This document shows, one piece after another, positions 25,853-34,655 of a DNA stretch of 64,000 nt; position 1 is the stretch's first letter, and each line of letters starts with the position of its first letter. This DNA is from Stenotrophomonas aracearum (GTDB taxonomy: Bacteria; Pseudomonadota; Gammaproteobacteria; Xanthomonadales; Xanthomonadaceae). Position numbers and translations under genes: made by a program. The notes under the pieces were generated by a model. That model was not told where the DNA came from. It worked only from the letters and a program-made list of their open reading frames with translations, and ran no database searches. The stretch lies in contig NZ_CP115543.1 in assembly GCF_031834615.1 (NCBI RefSeq), positions 4,103,001 through 4,167,000 on the forward strand. Reading direction: 5' to 3'.

Positions 25853-26803
25853 ATGACTGCACCCCGCGAACTCGGCCGTTCCGGCCTGAAGGTGCTTCCC
25901 ATCGCGTTTGGCGGCAATGTGTTTGGCTGGGGTGCGGACGAGAAGACCTCGTTCGCACTGCTCGATGCGTTCGTCGACGCCGGCTACAACCTGGTCGACA
26001 CCGCCGATGTGTATTCGGCCTGGGTACCGGGCAACCAGGGTGGCGAGTCCGAAGCGATCCTGGGCCGCTGGTTCCAGCGCAGCGGCAAGCGCGACAAGGT
26101 GGTGCTGGCCAGCAAGGTCGCCAAGTGGGCCGAGCACCCCGGACTGTCGGCGGACAACATCAGCGAAGCCGTAGAGGACTCGCTGCGGCGGCTGCAGACC
26201 GATGTGATCGACCTGTACCAGGCGCACGAAGACGACGCGTCCACGCCGTTGGAAACCACGCTGGCCGCGTTCGGCCGGCTGATCGAACAGGGCAAGGTGC
26301 GCGCGATCGGCGCATCCAACTACAGCGCTGAGCGGCTGCAGGCGGCGTTGAAGGTCTCCGAGGACTACAAACTGCCGCGCTACGAGACGCTGCAGCCGGA
26401 GTACAACCTGTATGACCGAGCTGGCTATGAGGACGGGTTGGAGGCGGTGGCGCGCGAGCATGGGCTGGGCGTGATCAGCTACTACTCGCTGGCCAGCGGC
26501 TTCCTGACCGGCAAGTACCGCAGTGCCGACGATGCCGGCAAGAGCAGCTCGCGCGGCAGCAGCGTGGTGGGCAAGTACGTGAACCCGCGCGGCCTGCGCA
26601 TCCTGCAGGCGCTGGACGATGTGGCCGGCAGCCACAAGGCGACGCCGGCGCAGGTGGCGATTGCGTGGTTGATCGCGCGGCCGGGTATTACCGCGCCGAT
26701 TGTCAGTGCGACCAGCGTGGAACAGTTGCGCGATGTGCTGGCGGCGGCGCAGGTGGGATTGACCGCAGAGGACGTAGCCCAATTGGAGTCCGCAAGCGCG
26801 TAG
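25853..26803 (+). CDS. Aldo/keto reductase
   Basis: The 316-aa NADPH-dependent (beta/alpha)8 oxidoreductase has the catalytic tetrad recognisable as D (DTADVYSAW, Asp and Tyr), K (VVLASKVAKW) and H (YQAHEDD). It resembles the AKR11/YghZ-like family, which reduces a wide range of aldehydes. ATG 25853 is supported by GGAGG about 8 bases upstream and by ELGRSGLKV at once after it; a start 8 codons earlier lacks an SD. The TAG stop is the head of a SMAG element. Confidence 0.88.
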   Translation: MTAPRELGRSGLKVLPIAFGGNVFGWGADEKTSFALLDAFVDAGYNLVDTADVYSAWVPGNQGGESEAILGRWFQRSGKRDKVVLASKVAKWAEHPGLSADNISEAVEDSLRRLQTDVIDLYQAHEDDASTPLETTLAAFGRLIEQGKVRAIGASNYSAERLQAALKVSEDYKLPRYETLQPEYNLYDRAGYEDGLEAVAREHGLGVISYYSLASGFLTGKYRSADDAGKSSSRGSSVVGKYVNPRGLRILQALDDVAGSHKATPAQVAIAWLIARPGITAPIVSATSVEQLRDVLAAAQVGLTAEDVAQLESASA

Positions 26804-26870
26804 TGCCGGCCGCCGGCCGGCTCCAGGCGATCCCCGACCCCGTGCAGAGCCGGCCAGCGGCCGGCACTAC
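26800..26870. repeat. Inverted pair of SMAG elements supplying two stop codons
   Basis: GTAGTGCCGGCCGCCGGCCGGCT (26800-26822; 23 bases) faces a copy at 26848-26870. TAG at 26801-26803 ends the aldo/keto reductase on the plus strand, and TAG at 26869-26867 ends the converging FAD oxidoreductase on the minus strand. Confidence 0.88.
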
Positions 26871-27754
26871 GAGATGAGGGCGTGGTGCAGGCTTACGCCT
26901 GCACGCACGCCTTCGGCGCTGGCCAGGGTGATGTTGCCCATCACGGTGGCATCGCCGGCCGCGTACACGCCGGGCACCGTCGTCTGCTTCTGCGCGTCGA
27001 CGCGGATAAGCACGCCAACCGGGCTTTCATCCAGTTCGCAACCGAGCTGCTCCACCAGCGGTGACGCCATCTGCTGGCGCGCGCTTACGAACAAGGCGCG
27101 CAGGTCGATGCGGCGGCCGTCGGCCAGCAGAGCCGCGCTCAGCTGCGGGGCCTCGCCTTCGAGCGCCACCACCTGTTCGGTTTCGATGCGCACACCGCGC
27201 CGCTGCAGGGTGGCAAGGGTCTCCTCGTCCAGGTTCATGCCGTGCGCGAACAGGGTAACTTGGCCCCAGTCGGCGAGCACGCCGGCCATCATGCTGGATA
27301 ACGCATGCCCACCCAGCAGGCCGATCTCGCCGCCGCCGATCTCATAGCCATGGCAGTACGGACAGTGCAGCACGCTGTGGCCCCAGCGTTCGGCGAGGCC
27401 GGGCAGTTCCGGCAGCACGTCGGTGATGCCGGTGGCCAGCAGCAGCTTGCGTGCCGCCCAGGTTTCGCCACTGGCGCTGGTGACCGCAAAGCCATCCACG
27501 GTGGGCTGCGCGTCGATGACGGTGTCGGTGGCCCAGCGCACGGTGGAGTAGTCCAGCAACTGTGCCTTGGCCTGGCGCAGCAGGTCGCTCCCGGCGATGC
27601 CGTCCAGGCCGAGCACGCCGTGCGAATGGCTGGAGAAGCGGTTGCGCGGCAGCCCGCTGTCGACCACCAGCACGCTGCGGCGCGCACGCGCCAGCATCAT
27701 GGCGGCGGAGAGGCCGGCGAAACTGCCGCCGACGATCACGGCATCAAAGCTCAT
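26867..27754 (-). CDS. Thioredoxin reductase-like NAD(P)/FAD oxidoreductase
   Basis: The 295-aa flavoprotein has an N-terminal FAD motif (VIVGGSFAGLSAAMMLARA), a redox-type CPYC motif in HCPYCHGYE (near residue 130), an NADPH-binding GLLGG, and the FAD-contacting GVYAAGDATVMGNIT near the end. This is the layout of thioredoxin-reductase-like proteins, but the physiological acceptor is unknown. ATG 27754 overlaps the end of the upstream Rrf2 regulator gene by 11 bp, so the two are translationally coupled, and redox-linked regulation by that regulator is likely. Confidence 0.85.
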   Translation of the reverse strand: MSFDAVIVGGSFAGLSAAMMLARARRSVLVVDSGLPRNRFSSHSHGVLGLDGIAGSDLLRQAKAQLLDYSTVRWATDTVIDAQPTVDGFAVTSASGETWAARKLLLATGITDVLPELPGLAERWGHSVLHCPYCHGYEIGGGEIGLLGGHALSSMMAGVLADWGQVTLFAHGMNLDEETLATLQRRGVRIETEQVVALEGEAPQLSAALLADGRRIDLRALFVSARQQMASPLVEQLGCELDESPVGVLIRVDAQKQTTVPGVYAAGDATVMGNITLASAEGVRAGVSLHHALIS

Positions 27755-28196
27755 GCGGGACTCCTGCTGCAGGGTGGGCCAGGTGCTGGGCGAAGGCCTC
27801 GCCCAGGGTGGCCAGGGTGGTGGCGCGCAGGCGTGCCTCAAGCAGTGCCTGCGCCTGTTGGTAGCTTTCATCCAGGGCAGTGTTGACCACCTGCTGGACC
27901 GGGCAGCCCCGCCCGGTTTCGCGCACGCCGGTGTGCAGCAGCGCGGGCGAGCCGATGGCACGGTAGACGTCGTGCAGGGTGATGCTGGCCGGGTCGCGCG
28001 CGAGCTGGCTGCCCCCGCCATGGCCGCGCGCGGTGTGCACCAGCCCGCCCCTGTGCAGGGCGGCGAGCAGGCGCCGGATCACCACCGGATGGGTCGGCAG
28101 GCAGGTTGCAAGCTGCTCGGAGGTACGCGGTCCGGCCTGGCCGACCAGGTGGGCCATGATGTGGAGCGCGTCGGAGAACTGGTTGCTGGATTTCAT
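27744..28196 (-). CDS. Rrf2-family transcriptional regulator
   Basis: The 150-aa winged-helix regulator has Rrf2 features: ALHIMAHLVG, a recognition region LPTHPVVIRRLLAALHRGGL and wing GHGGGSQLAR. It lacks the three-Cys Fe-S cluster of IscR; a Cys in GRGCPVQQV could sense oxidants as in YwnA-like members. ATG 28196 is chosen because the family domain starts there. It sits in front of a thioredoxin-reductase-like gene (11-bp overlap), and a palindrome covers its own start codon, which suggests autorepression and control of the redox gene. Confidence 0.87.
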   Translation of the reverse strand: MKSSNQFSDALHIMAHLVGQAGPRTSEQLATCLPTHPVVIRRLLAALHRGGLVHTARGHGGGSQLARDPASITLHDVYRAIGSPALLHTGVRETGRGCPVQQVVNTALDESYQQAQALLEARLRATTLATLGEAFAQHLAHPAAGVPHEL

Positions 28197-28215
28197 GTAA
28201 CATCGATAGTTACAT
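28195..28215. promoter_or_regulatory. Probable Rrf2 operator overlapping the start codon
   Basis: ATGTAAC (28195-28201) and GTTACAT (28209-28215) are perfect 7-bp arms around a 7-bp spacer. Its left end overlaps the regulator's ATG (28194-28196). Rrf2 proteins bind such dyads as dimers, so this is a good autoregulatory site; binding itself is inferred. Confidence 0.65.
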
Positions 28216-28389
28216 ATACAGGGCGCGGGTGGCAACCCGGCTGGTTGTTCCACCGGTGACACCTTTGAAACTGTAATAAATGTTTCACGTGCGTGAATGA
28301 GACAGGAAATGTGCGGTGGATCGCACTTCAGAAGGCGCGAGGGGTACCGATACCGCCATCGACCCCTCCCTCTTTTGCAGTGATCCGCG

Positions 28390-30513
28390 ATGAAGACCTC
28401 CTCTACCGCGCCCGCGCGCGCCTTCAGCCTGCAGTTCAAGCTGCTCGGCGCCCTGTCGCTCGGCCTGGCCGTGGTGGTGCTGTGCGCACTGGCCGGGCTG
28501 GGCTCGGCCTGGCTGAACCTGTCCACCACCATTCCGCCCGAAGTCGCCCGCAACGCGCAGGCCGAAGGCCTGCAGCGCGAGTTCCGCATGCAGGTGCAGG
28601 AATGGAAGAACGTGCTGCTGCGTGGCGGCGATGAGGCGTTGCGGACCAAGCACCTGACCGCCTTCGACGCGCAGGGCGACAAGACCCGGGAACTGGCGAA
28701 GACCCTGGCCAGCGAAGGCGACGCCGAAATGGTGCGGCTGGCGCAGGTCTTCCTGGCCCAGCATGCGGTGCTGGAGAAGGACTACCACGGTGCGCTGGAA
28801 GCCTTTGCCGCCAGCGGCTACAGCCCGGTTGAAGGCGACGCGCTGGTGCGCGGCAAGGACCGTGCGCTGGGCACCACGCTGGATGCACTGGGCAAGCAGA
28901 CCGCTGCGGTAGCCGAGCGTGCCGTGCAGGTGCGCTCGGAGCAGGCGCGACGCATGCTGGTCGTGTGTGCGGCGCTGACCGCGTTGGCTGCGGTGATCCT
29001 GATGGCGGTGCTGGCGATCTGGTTGCGCCGTTCGGTGATCGCGCCGGTCGTGGCGGTGGAAGCGGCGGCGCGTGCGGTGGCACGCGGCGAGCTGGACCAC
29101 ACGGTGCAGGTGCGCAGCCGCGATGAGATCGGCCGCCTCGGCCAGGCCATGACCGACGTGACCCACACCCTGAAGAACGTGCTGGCCGCGCAAGCCAGCA
29201 TGGCGCAGCGCCACGACGCGGGCGAGATCAGCTACCGGATGGATGCCAGCGCGTTCCCGGGCGGTTATGGGCAGATGGTGAGCGACAGCAATGCGCTGGT
29301 GGATGCACACCTGCAGGTGCAGCTGCGCGCGATCGAGATCATGGGTCGTTACGCGGTTGGCGACCTCTCGCAGGACATGCAGCGCCTGCCGGGCGAAAAG
29401 GCGGTCATCACCGAAGCGCTGGATGCGGTCAAGCGCAACCTGGGCTCGATCAATGCCGAGATCAAGCGGCTGGCGATGGCCGCAGCGGCCGGTGATTTCA
29501 GCCAGCGCGGCGACGCGGCGAGTTACCAGCACGATTTCCGCGACATGGTCGGCGGCCTGAACCAGCTGATGGAAACCACCGAGCGCGACCTGGGCCAGGT
29601 CTCCGGCGTGCTGCAGGCGATTGCGCGCGGCGATCTCAGCGCGCGCATGCACGGCCAGTTCCATGGCGTGTTCGCGCGGATGCGCGACGACGTGGCGCTG
29701 ACCAGCGGCCAGCTCACCGGCATCGTCGGCGACATCAAGCGCGCCGCGCAGGCGATCCAGACCGCAGCCAGTGAGATCGCAGCCGGCAACAACGACCTTT
29801 CGCAGCGCACCGAGCAGCAGGCGGCGAACCTGGAAGAGACGGCGGCGTCGATGGAAGAGCTGACTTCCACCGTGCGCCAGAACGCCGAGCACGCGCGCCA
29901 GGCCAACCAGCTGGCGATCGGTGCGGCCAGCGTGGCGGCGCAGGGCGGCGAGGTGGTGGGCCAGGTGGTAACCACGATGAGCGCGATCGAGAGTTCGTCG
30001 CGGCGCATCGCCGACATCATCACCGTGATCGACGGGATCGCGTTCCAGACCAACATCCTCGCGCTCAACGCGGCGGTGGAGGCGGCGCGGGCCGGCGAGC
30101 AGGGCCGTGGTTTCGCGGTGGTGGCCAGCGAGGTGCGCACGCTGGCGCAGCGTTCAGCCGGTGCGGCCAAGGAGATCAAGACACTGATCGAAGCCTCGGT
30201 GGACGACGTCACCAACGGCTCGCGACTGGTGCACGAGGCGGGTCAGACCATGGGCGAGATCGTCAGTGGCGTGCAGCGGGTGACCGACATCATGGCCGAG
30301 ATCTCGGCCGCTTCGCAGGAACAGACCGCCGGTATCGAACAGGTCAGCCAGACCGTGGTGCACATGGACGAGGCGACCCAGCAGAATGCGGCGCTGGTGG
30401 AAGAGGCGTCAGCCGCCGCGCGCAGCATGGAAGAACAGGCCATCGCGCTGAACGACGCGGTGGATGTGTTCGTGCTGGCGCCGGTGGCGCCGTCGTTGTC
30501 GCGCGCGGCATGA
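28390..30513 (+). CDS. Methyl-accepting chemotaxis protein
   Basis: The 707-aa chemoreceptor has TM1 at about residues 18-42, a helical periplasmic sensor domain (about 43-190), TM2 at about 193-215 and HAMP segments from about 216 ([11 protein letters not shown], then GDLSQDM, GDFSQRG, GDLSARM), suggesting stacked HAMP units before the signalling coiled coil. The hairpin tip is [20 protein letters not shown], where CheA and CheW bind. No C-terminal NWETF-type CheR tether is present. The ligand is unknown. No other chemotaxis gene is near, so it is an orphan receptor. Confidence 0.93.
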   Translation: MKTSSTAPARAFSLQFKLLGALSLGLAVVVLCALAGLGSAWLNLSTTIPPEVARNAQAEGLQREFRMQVQEWKNVLLRGGDEALRTKHLTAFDAQGDKTRELAKTLASEGDAEMVRLAQVFLAQHAVLEKDYHGALEAFAASGYSPVEGDALVRGKDRALGTTLDALGKQTAAVAERAVQVRSEQARRMLVVCAALTALAAVILMAVLAIWLRRSVIAPVVAVEAAARAVARGELDHTVQVRSRDEIGRLGQAMTDVTHTLKNVLAAQASMAQRHDAGEISYRMDASAFPGGYGQMVSDSNALVDAHLQVQLRAIEIMGRYAVGDLSQDMQRLPGEKAVITEALDAVKRNLGSINAEIKRLAMAAAAGDFSQRGDAASYQHDFRDMVGGLNQLMETTERDLGQVSGVLQAIARGDLSARMHGQFHGVFARMRDDVALTSGQLTGIVGDIKRAAQAIQTAASEIAAGNNDLSQRTEQQAANLEETAASMEELTSTVRQNAEHARQANQLAIGAASVAAQGGEVVGQVVTTMSAIESSSRRIADIITVIDGIAFQTNILALNAAVEAARAGEQGRGFAVVASEVRTLAQRSAGAAKEIKTLIEASVDDVTNGSRLVHEAGQTMGEIVSGVQRVTDIMAEISAASQEQTAGIEQVSQTVVHMDEATQQNAALVEEASAAARSMEEQAIALNDAVDVFVLAPVAPSLSRAA

Positions 30514-30523
30514 CCCTGGAAGC

Positions 30524-30548
30524 GTGCCGGCCGTCGGCCGGCACCTAC
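30524..30548 (-). repeat. SMAG-type REP element providing the LysR stop codon
   Basis: GTGCCGGCCG/CGGCCGGCAC palindrome followed by CTAC on the plus strand. It lies in the 31-bp gap between the converging chemoreceptor and LysR genes, and its TAG (30547-30545, minus) is the LysR stop. Confidence 0.8.
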
Positions 30549-31447
30549 CGGATGAAGGGGGCGCCGGTCATGTTGCCGGCCAGGTAATCGAGGAACGAGG
30601 TGATCCGCGCCGATACCGCCGTGTTGCGGTAGTAGACGGCGTGGATGGGCTGGCGCACCTCCACGGTGAGCGCGGGCAGTACCTGGACCAGGGTGCCGGC
30701 ATCGCGGTCGCGCTGGGTCATGAAGTCGGACAGGCAGACCATGCCGGCACCCTCCAGCGCCAGCCGGCGCAGGGTTTCACCACTGGACACCGCCACCGCC
30801 GGGCGGATGTGCAGCAGCGCGTCGGTGTGTCCGGGCAGCGGCCAGTGGTTGAGCGAGTCGGGTTCGTTGAAGCCGAGCAGTGCGTGCCCGGCCAGGTCGT
30901 CCACGGCCTGCGGCGTACCGTTCGCGGCCAGGTAGGCCGGGCTGGCCAGTACCCGCAGGCGGCTGTGCGCGAGCGGGCGCGCGTGCAGGGTGGAGTCGGC
31001 CAGCGGACCGATCCGGATGGCCACGTCGGTGCGGCGTTCGAGCAGGTCGATGTAGCGCTCGCTGCTGTTGAGTTCCAGCTGCACCTCGGGGTACCGCGCG
31101 CGGTAGCCGGCCACCAGCGGGGCAATCACGTGCAGTACGAACGGGGTGGCTGCATCCACCCGAAGCCGCCCGGCCGGCCGTTGCCGGCGCGCGGCCACCT
31201 GTTCCTCGGCCGCTTCGACCGACGCCACGATGGCCCGGGCCTGGGCAAGGAAGGCGTCGCCCTCTTCTGTGAGCTGCAGGCGCCGGGTGGTACGGGTCAG
31301 CAGCGTGGTGCCCAGCTTCTCCTCCAGCCGCGCCAGCGCGCGGCTGACCCCGGAGGTGGTCTGGCCCAGCTGCTCGGCGGCCGCGGTGATCGAGCCGCTG
31401 TCGATCACGGCGATGAACGCCTGCATTTCATCCAGGGTGGTCTTCAT
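30545..31447 (-). CDS. LysR-family transcriptional regulator
   Basis: The 300-aa protein has an N-terminal winged helix (FIAVIDSGSITAAAEQLGQT, then VSRALARLEEKLG) and a C-terminal periplasmic-binding-like effector domain. ATG 31447 is chosen as the conserved LysR start. It is divergent from an MFS exporter gene across 107 bp, the usual arrangement for a LysR protein controlling its neighbour. The stop codon lies in a SMAG element. Confidence 0.88.
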   Translation of the reverse strand: MKTTLDEMQAFIAVIDSGSITAAAEQLGQTTSGVSRALARLEEKLGTTLLTRTTRRLQLTEEGDAFLAQARAIVASVEAAEEQVAARRQRPAGRLRVDAATPFVLHVIAPLVAGYRARYPEVQLELNSSERYIDLLERRTDVAIRIGPLADSTLHARPLAHSRLRVLASPAYLAANGTPQAVDDLAGHALLGFNEPDSLNHWPLPGHTDALLHIRPAVAVSSGETLRRLALEGAGMVCLSDFMTQRDRDAGTLVQVLPALTVEVRQPIHAVYYRNTAVSARITSFLDYLAGNMTGAPFIR

Positions 31448-31459
31448 ACCGCCCATTAT

Positions 31460-31479
31460 TGACCATGAAGCAAGAGTCA
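31460..31479. promoter_or_regulatory. Possible LysR binding dyad
   Basis: TGAC (31460-31463) and GTCA (31476-31479) flank 12 bases in the divergent lysR/MFS promoter region. Short and weak; offered only because position and form fit a LysR site. Confidence 0.25.
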
Positions 31480-31554
31480 TTGGCGTGAAGACCGGTTTTT
31501 CGGCAAGAGTGCGGCGCGCAGACTGCGCACCTTCTTCTTCCGCCGGTAACCGTC

Positions 31555-32769
31555 ATGTCCCGTGGCATCCCCTTGGCCTTGTTGGCGCTCACGCTCGGTG
31601 CGTACGCCATCGGCACCACTGAATTCGTCATCGTCGGGCTGATCCCGACCATCGCCGCCGACCTGGGCGTGTCGCTGCCCTCGGCAGGCCTGCTGGTGTC
31701 CCTCTACGCGCTGGGCGTGGCGGTGGGCGCGCCGGTCCTGACCGCGCTGACCGGGCGGGTGCCGCGCAAGACCCTGCTGGTGGCGCTGATGGTGCTGTTC
31801 ACCCTCGGCAACGTGATCGCATGGATGGCGCCGAGCTACGGGTCGCTGATCGTGGCGCGGGTGTTGACCGGCCTGGCGCATGGCGTGTTCTTCTCGATCG
31901 GCTCGATCATCGCCACCTCGGTGGTGCCGAAGGAGAAGGCGGCCAGCGCCATCGCGATCATGTTCACCGGGCTGACCGTGGCGCTGGTCACCGGCGTGCC
32001 GCTGGGCACCTTCATCGGCCAGCACCTGGGCTGGCGCGCCACCTTCCTGGCGGTCGCCGCGCTCGGCGTGGTCGCCCTGGTCGGCAGCCTGCTGTTCGTG
32101 CCGCGCAACCTGCAGCGCAGCGAGCCGGCCACCTTCGGCCAGCAGCTGGCGGTGCTGGCGCAGCCACGACTGCTGCTGGTGTACGCGATCACCGCGCTGG
32201 GTTACGGCGGTACCTTCCTGTCCTTCACCTACCTGGCCTCGATCCTGCAGGACGTCACGGGCTTCTCGCCCAACGCGGTGAGCCTGGTGCTGCTGGTGTA
32301 CGGCGTCTCGGTGGCGATCGGCAACCTGTGGGGCGGCCGCCTGGCCGACCGTCGTGGCCCGGTGCTGGCGCTGAAGCTGATCTTCGGGCTGTTGGCACTG
32401 GTGCTGTTCGCGCTGACCTTCACCGCGCACAACACGTGGCTGGTGCTGCTTACCGTGCTGGCGTTGGGCGCGGTGGCATTCGGCAACGTGCCCGGCCTGC
32501 AGGTGTATGTGGTCAAACAGGCGCAGCGCTTCGCCCCGCAGGCGGCAGACGTGGCCTCGGGCCTGAACATCGCCGCGTTCAACGTCGGCATCGCGATGGG
32601 CGCCTCGCTCGGCGGCCTGGTGGTAGACCACCTGGGGCTGATGCACACGCCATGGCTCGGCGCGCTGGTGGTGCTGGGTGCGCTGGGCTTGACCGTGCTG
32701 AGCGGCCGGCTGGATCGCCGCGACGGTGTTTCCGAACGCGCCGACGGCCTGGTGGTTGCCGTGCATTGA
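31555..32769 (+). CDS. MFS transporter, DHA1 drug/arabinose-efflux type
   Basis: The 404-aa protein has twelve predicted helices and begins [20 protein letters not shown], the start typical of YdhP/AraJ/PmrA-like exporters. The loop 2-3 motif appears as GRVPRKTLL. It likely exports drugs, sugars or metabolites by H+ antiport; the substrate cannot be read from sequence. Likely regulated by the divergent LysR protein. Confidence 0.88.
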   Translation: MSRGIPLALLALTLGAYAIGTTEFVIVGLIPTIAADLGVSLPSAGLLVSLYALGVAVGAPVLTALTGRVPRKTLLVALMVLFTLGNVIAWMAPSYGSLIVARVLTGLAHGVFFSIGSIIATSVVPKEKAASAIAIMFTGLTVALVTGVPLGTFIGQHLGWRATFLAVAALGVVALVGSLLFVPRNLQRSEPATFGQQLAVLAQPRLLLVYAITALGYGGTFLSFTYLASILQDVTGFSPNAVSLVLLVYGVSVAIGNLWGGRLADRRGPVLALKLIFGLLALVLFALTFTAHNTWLVLLTVLALGAVAFGNVPGLQVYVVKQAQRFAPQAADVASGLNIAAFNVGIAMGASLGGLVVDHLGLMHTPWLGALVVLGALGLTVLSGRLDRRDGVSERADGLVVAVH

Positions 32770-32839
32770 TCGGTGCGATTTCCCTCGTTTAACAGTGCCC
32801 GGCGTAGCCTGCACTGCCCTCCCCCCTGAAGGAGTTTCC

Positions 32840-33643
32840 ATGAGCATTCCCGCATTCGGCCTCGGCACCTTCCGCCTGAAAGGCCAGACCGTCATCGACT
32901 CGGTCCGCAACGCACTGGAGGTGGGCTACCGCGCCATCGACACCGCGCAGATCTACGGCAACGAAGCCGAGGTCGGCCAGGCCATCGCCGAGTCCGGCGT
33001 GGCGCGCGAAGACCTGTTCCTCACCACCAAGATCTGGATCGCCAGCTTCCAGCACGACGCGTTGCTGGAGAGCCTGCGCGAAAGCCTGCGCAAGCTGCGC
33101 ACCGACCATGTCGATCTGACCCTGATCCACTGGCCGTCGCCGGACGACGCGGTGCCGATGGCCGAGTACCTGGGCGCACTGAAGCAGGCGAAGGACGAAG
33201 GACTGACCCGGCAGATCGGGATCTCCAACTTCACCATCGAGCTGACCCGCCAGGCCATTGCGATCCTCGGTGCCGATGCCATCGCCACCAACCAGGTCGA
33301 GGTGCATCCGTACCTGCAGAACCGTGCGCTGATCGCGTTCCTGCGCGAACAGGGCATCCATGTCACCGCCTACATGAGCCTGGCCTATGGCGAGGTGCTG
33401 AAGGACCCGGTGATCCAGGCGATTGCCGACCGCCACGACGCCACCCCGGCGCAGGTGGCGCTGGCCTGGGCGCTGCAGCAGGGCTTCGCGGTGATCCCCT
33501 CCTCTACCCGTCGCGAGAACCTGGCGAGCAACCTGTTGGCGGCCGATTTGACGCTGACCGACGAGGACATGGCGCAGATTGCGACGCTGGATCGCGGGCA
33601 GCGGTTGGCGAACCCGGAGGGAATTGCGCCGGTGTGGGATTGA
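32840..33643 (+). CDS. dkgB: 2,5-didehydrogluconate reductase B-type aldo/keto reductase
   Basis: The 267-aa NADPH-dependent reductase has the AKR tetrad: Asp and Tyr in [17 protein letters not shown], Lys in LTTKIW, and His in [21 protein letters not shown] and [11 protein letters not shown] are DkgB-like. The enzyme reduces 2,5-diketogluconate and various aldehydes such as methylglyoxal. ATG 32840 has GGAG 5 bases upstream. The 70-bp gap after the MFS gene leaves co-transcription possible. Confidence 0.87.
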   Translation: MSIPAFGLGTFRLKGQTVIDSVRNALEVGYRAIDTAQIYGNEAEVGQAIAESGVAREDLFLTTKIWIASFQHDALLESLRESLRKLRTDHVDLTLIHWPSPDDAVPMAEYLGALKQAKDEGLTRQIGISNFTIELTRQAIAILGADAIATNQVEVHPYLQNRALIAFLREQGIHVTAYMSLAYGEVLKDPVIQAIADRHDATPAQVALAWALQQGFAVIPSSTRRENLASNLLAADLTLTDEDMAQIATLDRGQRLANPEGIAPVWD

Positions 33644-33708
33644 GGACGGTGAGGTGCAGCGTTTCGTTTGTGGGTCATGCCACAACGGAACCTTGCACCG
33701 TTATCGGC

Positions 33709-33826
33709 GGTCGATCGGGATGCGACCCTACCGGGTAAAGCGGCGCGCGCAGTGCGCGGTGCGGTTCAACCCGCATGCATTCCTGGCGCGCGCGGCGCCA
33801 CCGGTAGGGTCGGTTCCCAAACGACC
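33709..33826. repeat. Inverted pair of divergent SMAG-like elements
   Basis: A minus-strand unit at 33709-33731 (GTAGGGTCG...CGACC stem) and a plus-strand unit at 33804-33826 (GTAG, then GGTCG/CGACC) flank about 72 bp of GC-rich DNA. Stem sequences differ from the other SMAGs in the window, fitting another subfamily. The 247-bp gap between dkgB and the hydrolase gene holds nothing else I can name. Confidence 0.6.
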
Positions 33827-33890
33827 GCACGTATGGGCAATCGGCGCGAAGAACGCATTGCCCCCGCCGAAGCGCGCAAATGAACGCAGC

Positions 33891-34589
33891 TCAGGCCAAC
33901 AGCCACTCCCGCATTGCCTCACTGACCTCTTCCGGCTTCTCCATCGGCGCCAGGTGGCCGCAGTCGGGAATCACCACCAGGGTTGAGCCGGGGACCAGCG
34001 CGTGCATCTCCTCGCTGATCGGCAGCGGGGTGATGCGGTCGTTGGCGCCGCAGACGATCAGAAGCGGGTCGCGGTAGCCGGCCAGCACGTCGTGGCCGTC
34101 GCTGCGCTCGAGGGCACTCTGGCGCAGGAAGACGTCGGCGCCCAGGCGCGCGGTCATGTCGCGCACGCGCTGCACCAGTACGTAGTCGTCCAGCCGCGAG
34201 GCGTCGATGTAGCTGCGCATCAGCTTGTCGCCGAAGCCATGGAAGGTACCGGGCAGGCGCACGCTGGCGCGCTGGCTCTGGCGCTGGGCGGCGCGCTCGG
34301 GCGAATCGGGATGGATGGAGGTGTCGACCAGCGCCAGCCGCAGCACGCGCTCGGGCGCTACGCGCAGGATCTGCTGGGCGACGAATCCGCCCAGCGAGAA
34401 GCCGGCCAGGGCGAAGCGCGGTGGGGCCTGCGCCAGCACGTCGTCGACCACGGCCCGCAGGGTTTCGCCGCGGGTCTGGTCGCCCACCGTGCAGTCGGCG
34501 ATGTCGGAGAGGTCGGCAATCTGCGCGCGCCAGAGCTCGGCGTCATTGAGCAGGCCGGGCAGCAGCAACAGGGGAATGCGTTCGGTCAT
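33891..34589 (-). CDS. Alpha/beta hydrolase
   Basis: The 232-aa protein has the nucleophile elbow GFSLGG (Ser near residue 65), the acidic residue region GANDRITP and the catalytic His in DCGHLAPMEKPEE, a complete triad of the alpha/beta hydrolase fold. There is no signal peptide. It resembles small cytoplasmic esterases and BioH-like hydrolases; the substrate is unknown. Confidence 0.82.
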   Translation of the reverse strand: MTERIPLLLLPGLLNDAELWRAQIADLSDIADCTVGDQTRGETLRAVVDDVLAQAPPRFALAGFSLGGFVAQQILRVAPERVLRLALVDTSIHPDSPERAAQRQSQRASVRLPGTFHGFGDKLMRSYIDASRLDDYVLVQRVRDMTARLGADVFLRQSALERSDGHDVLAGYRDPLLIVCGANDRITPLPISEEMHALVPGSTLVVIPDCGHLAPMEKPEEVSEAMREWLLA

Positions 34590-34655
34590 GCGCCCATTGT
34601 CGGTGATCCTGCCCGCAGTGGCGTCTTGTCACCGGTCCTGTGTGTTCCGCGCCGG

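Noticed and set aside
28261..28389. Flagellar sigma-28 promoter for the chemoreceptor gene
   Set aside because: CCGATAC is present near 28348 but there is no TAAA at the right distance.
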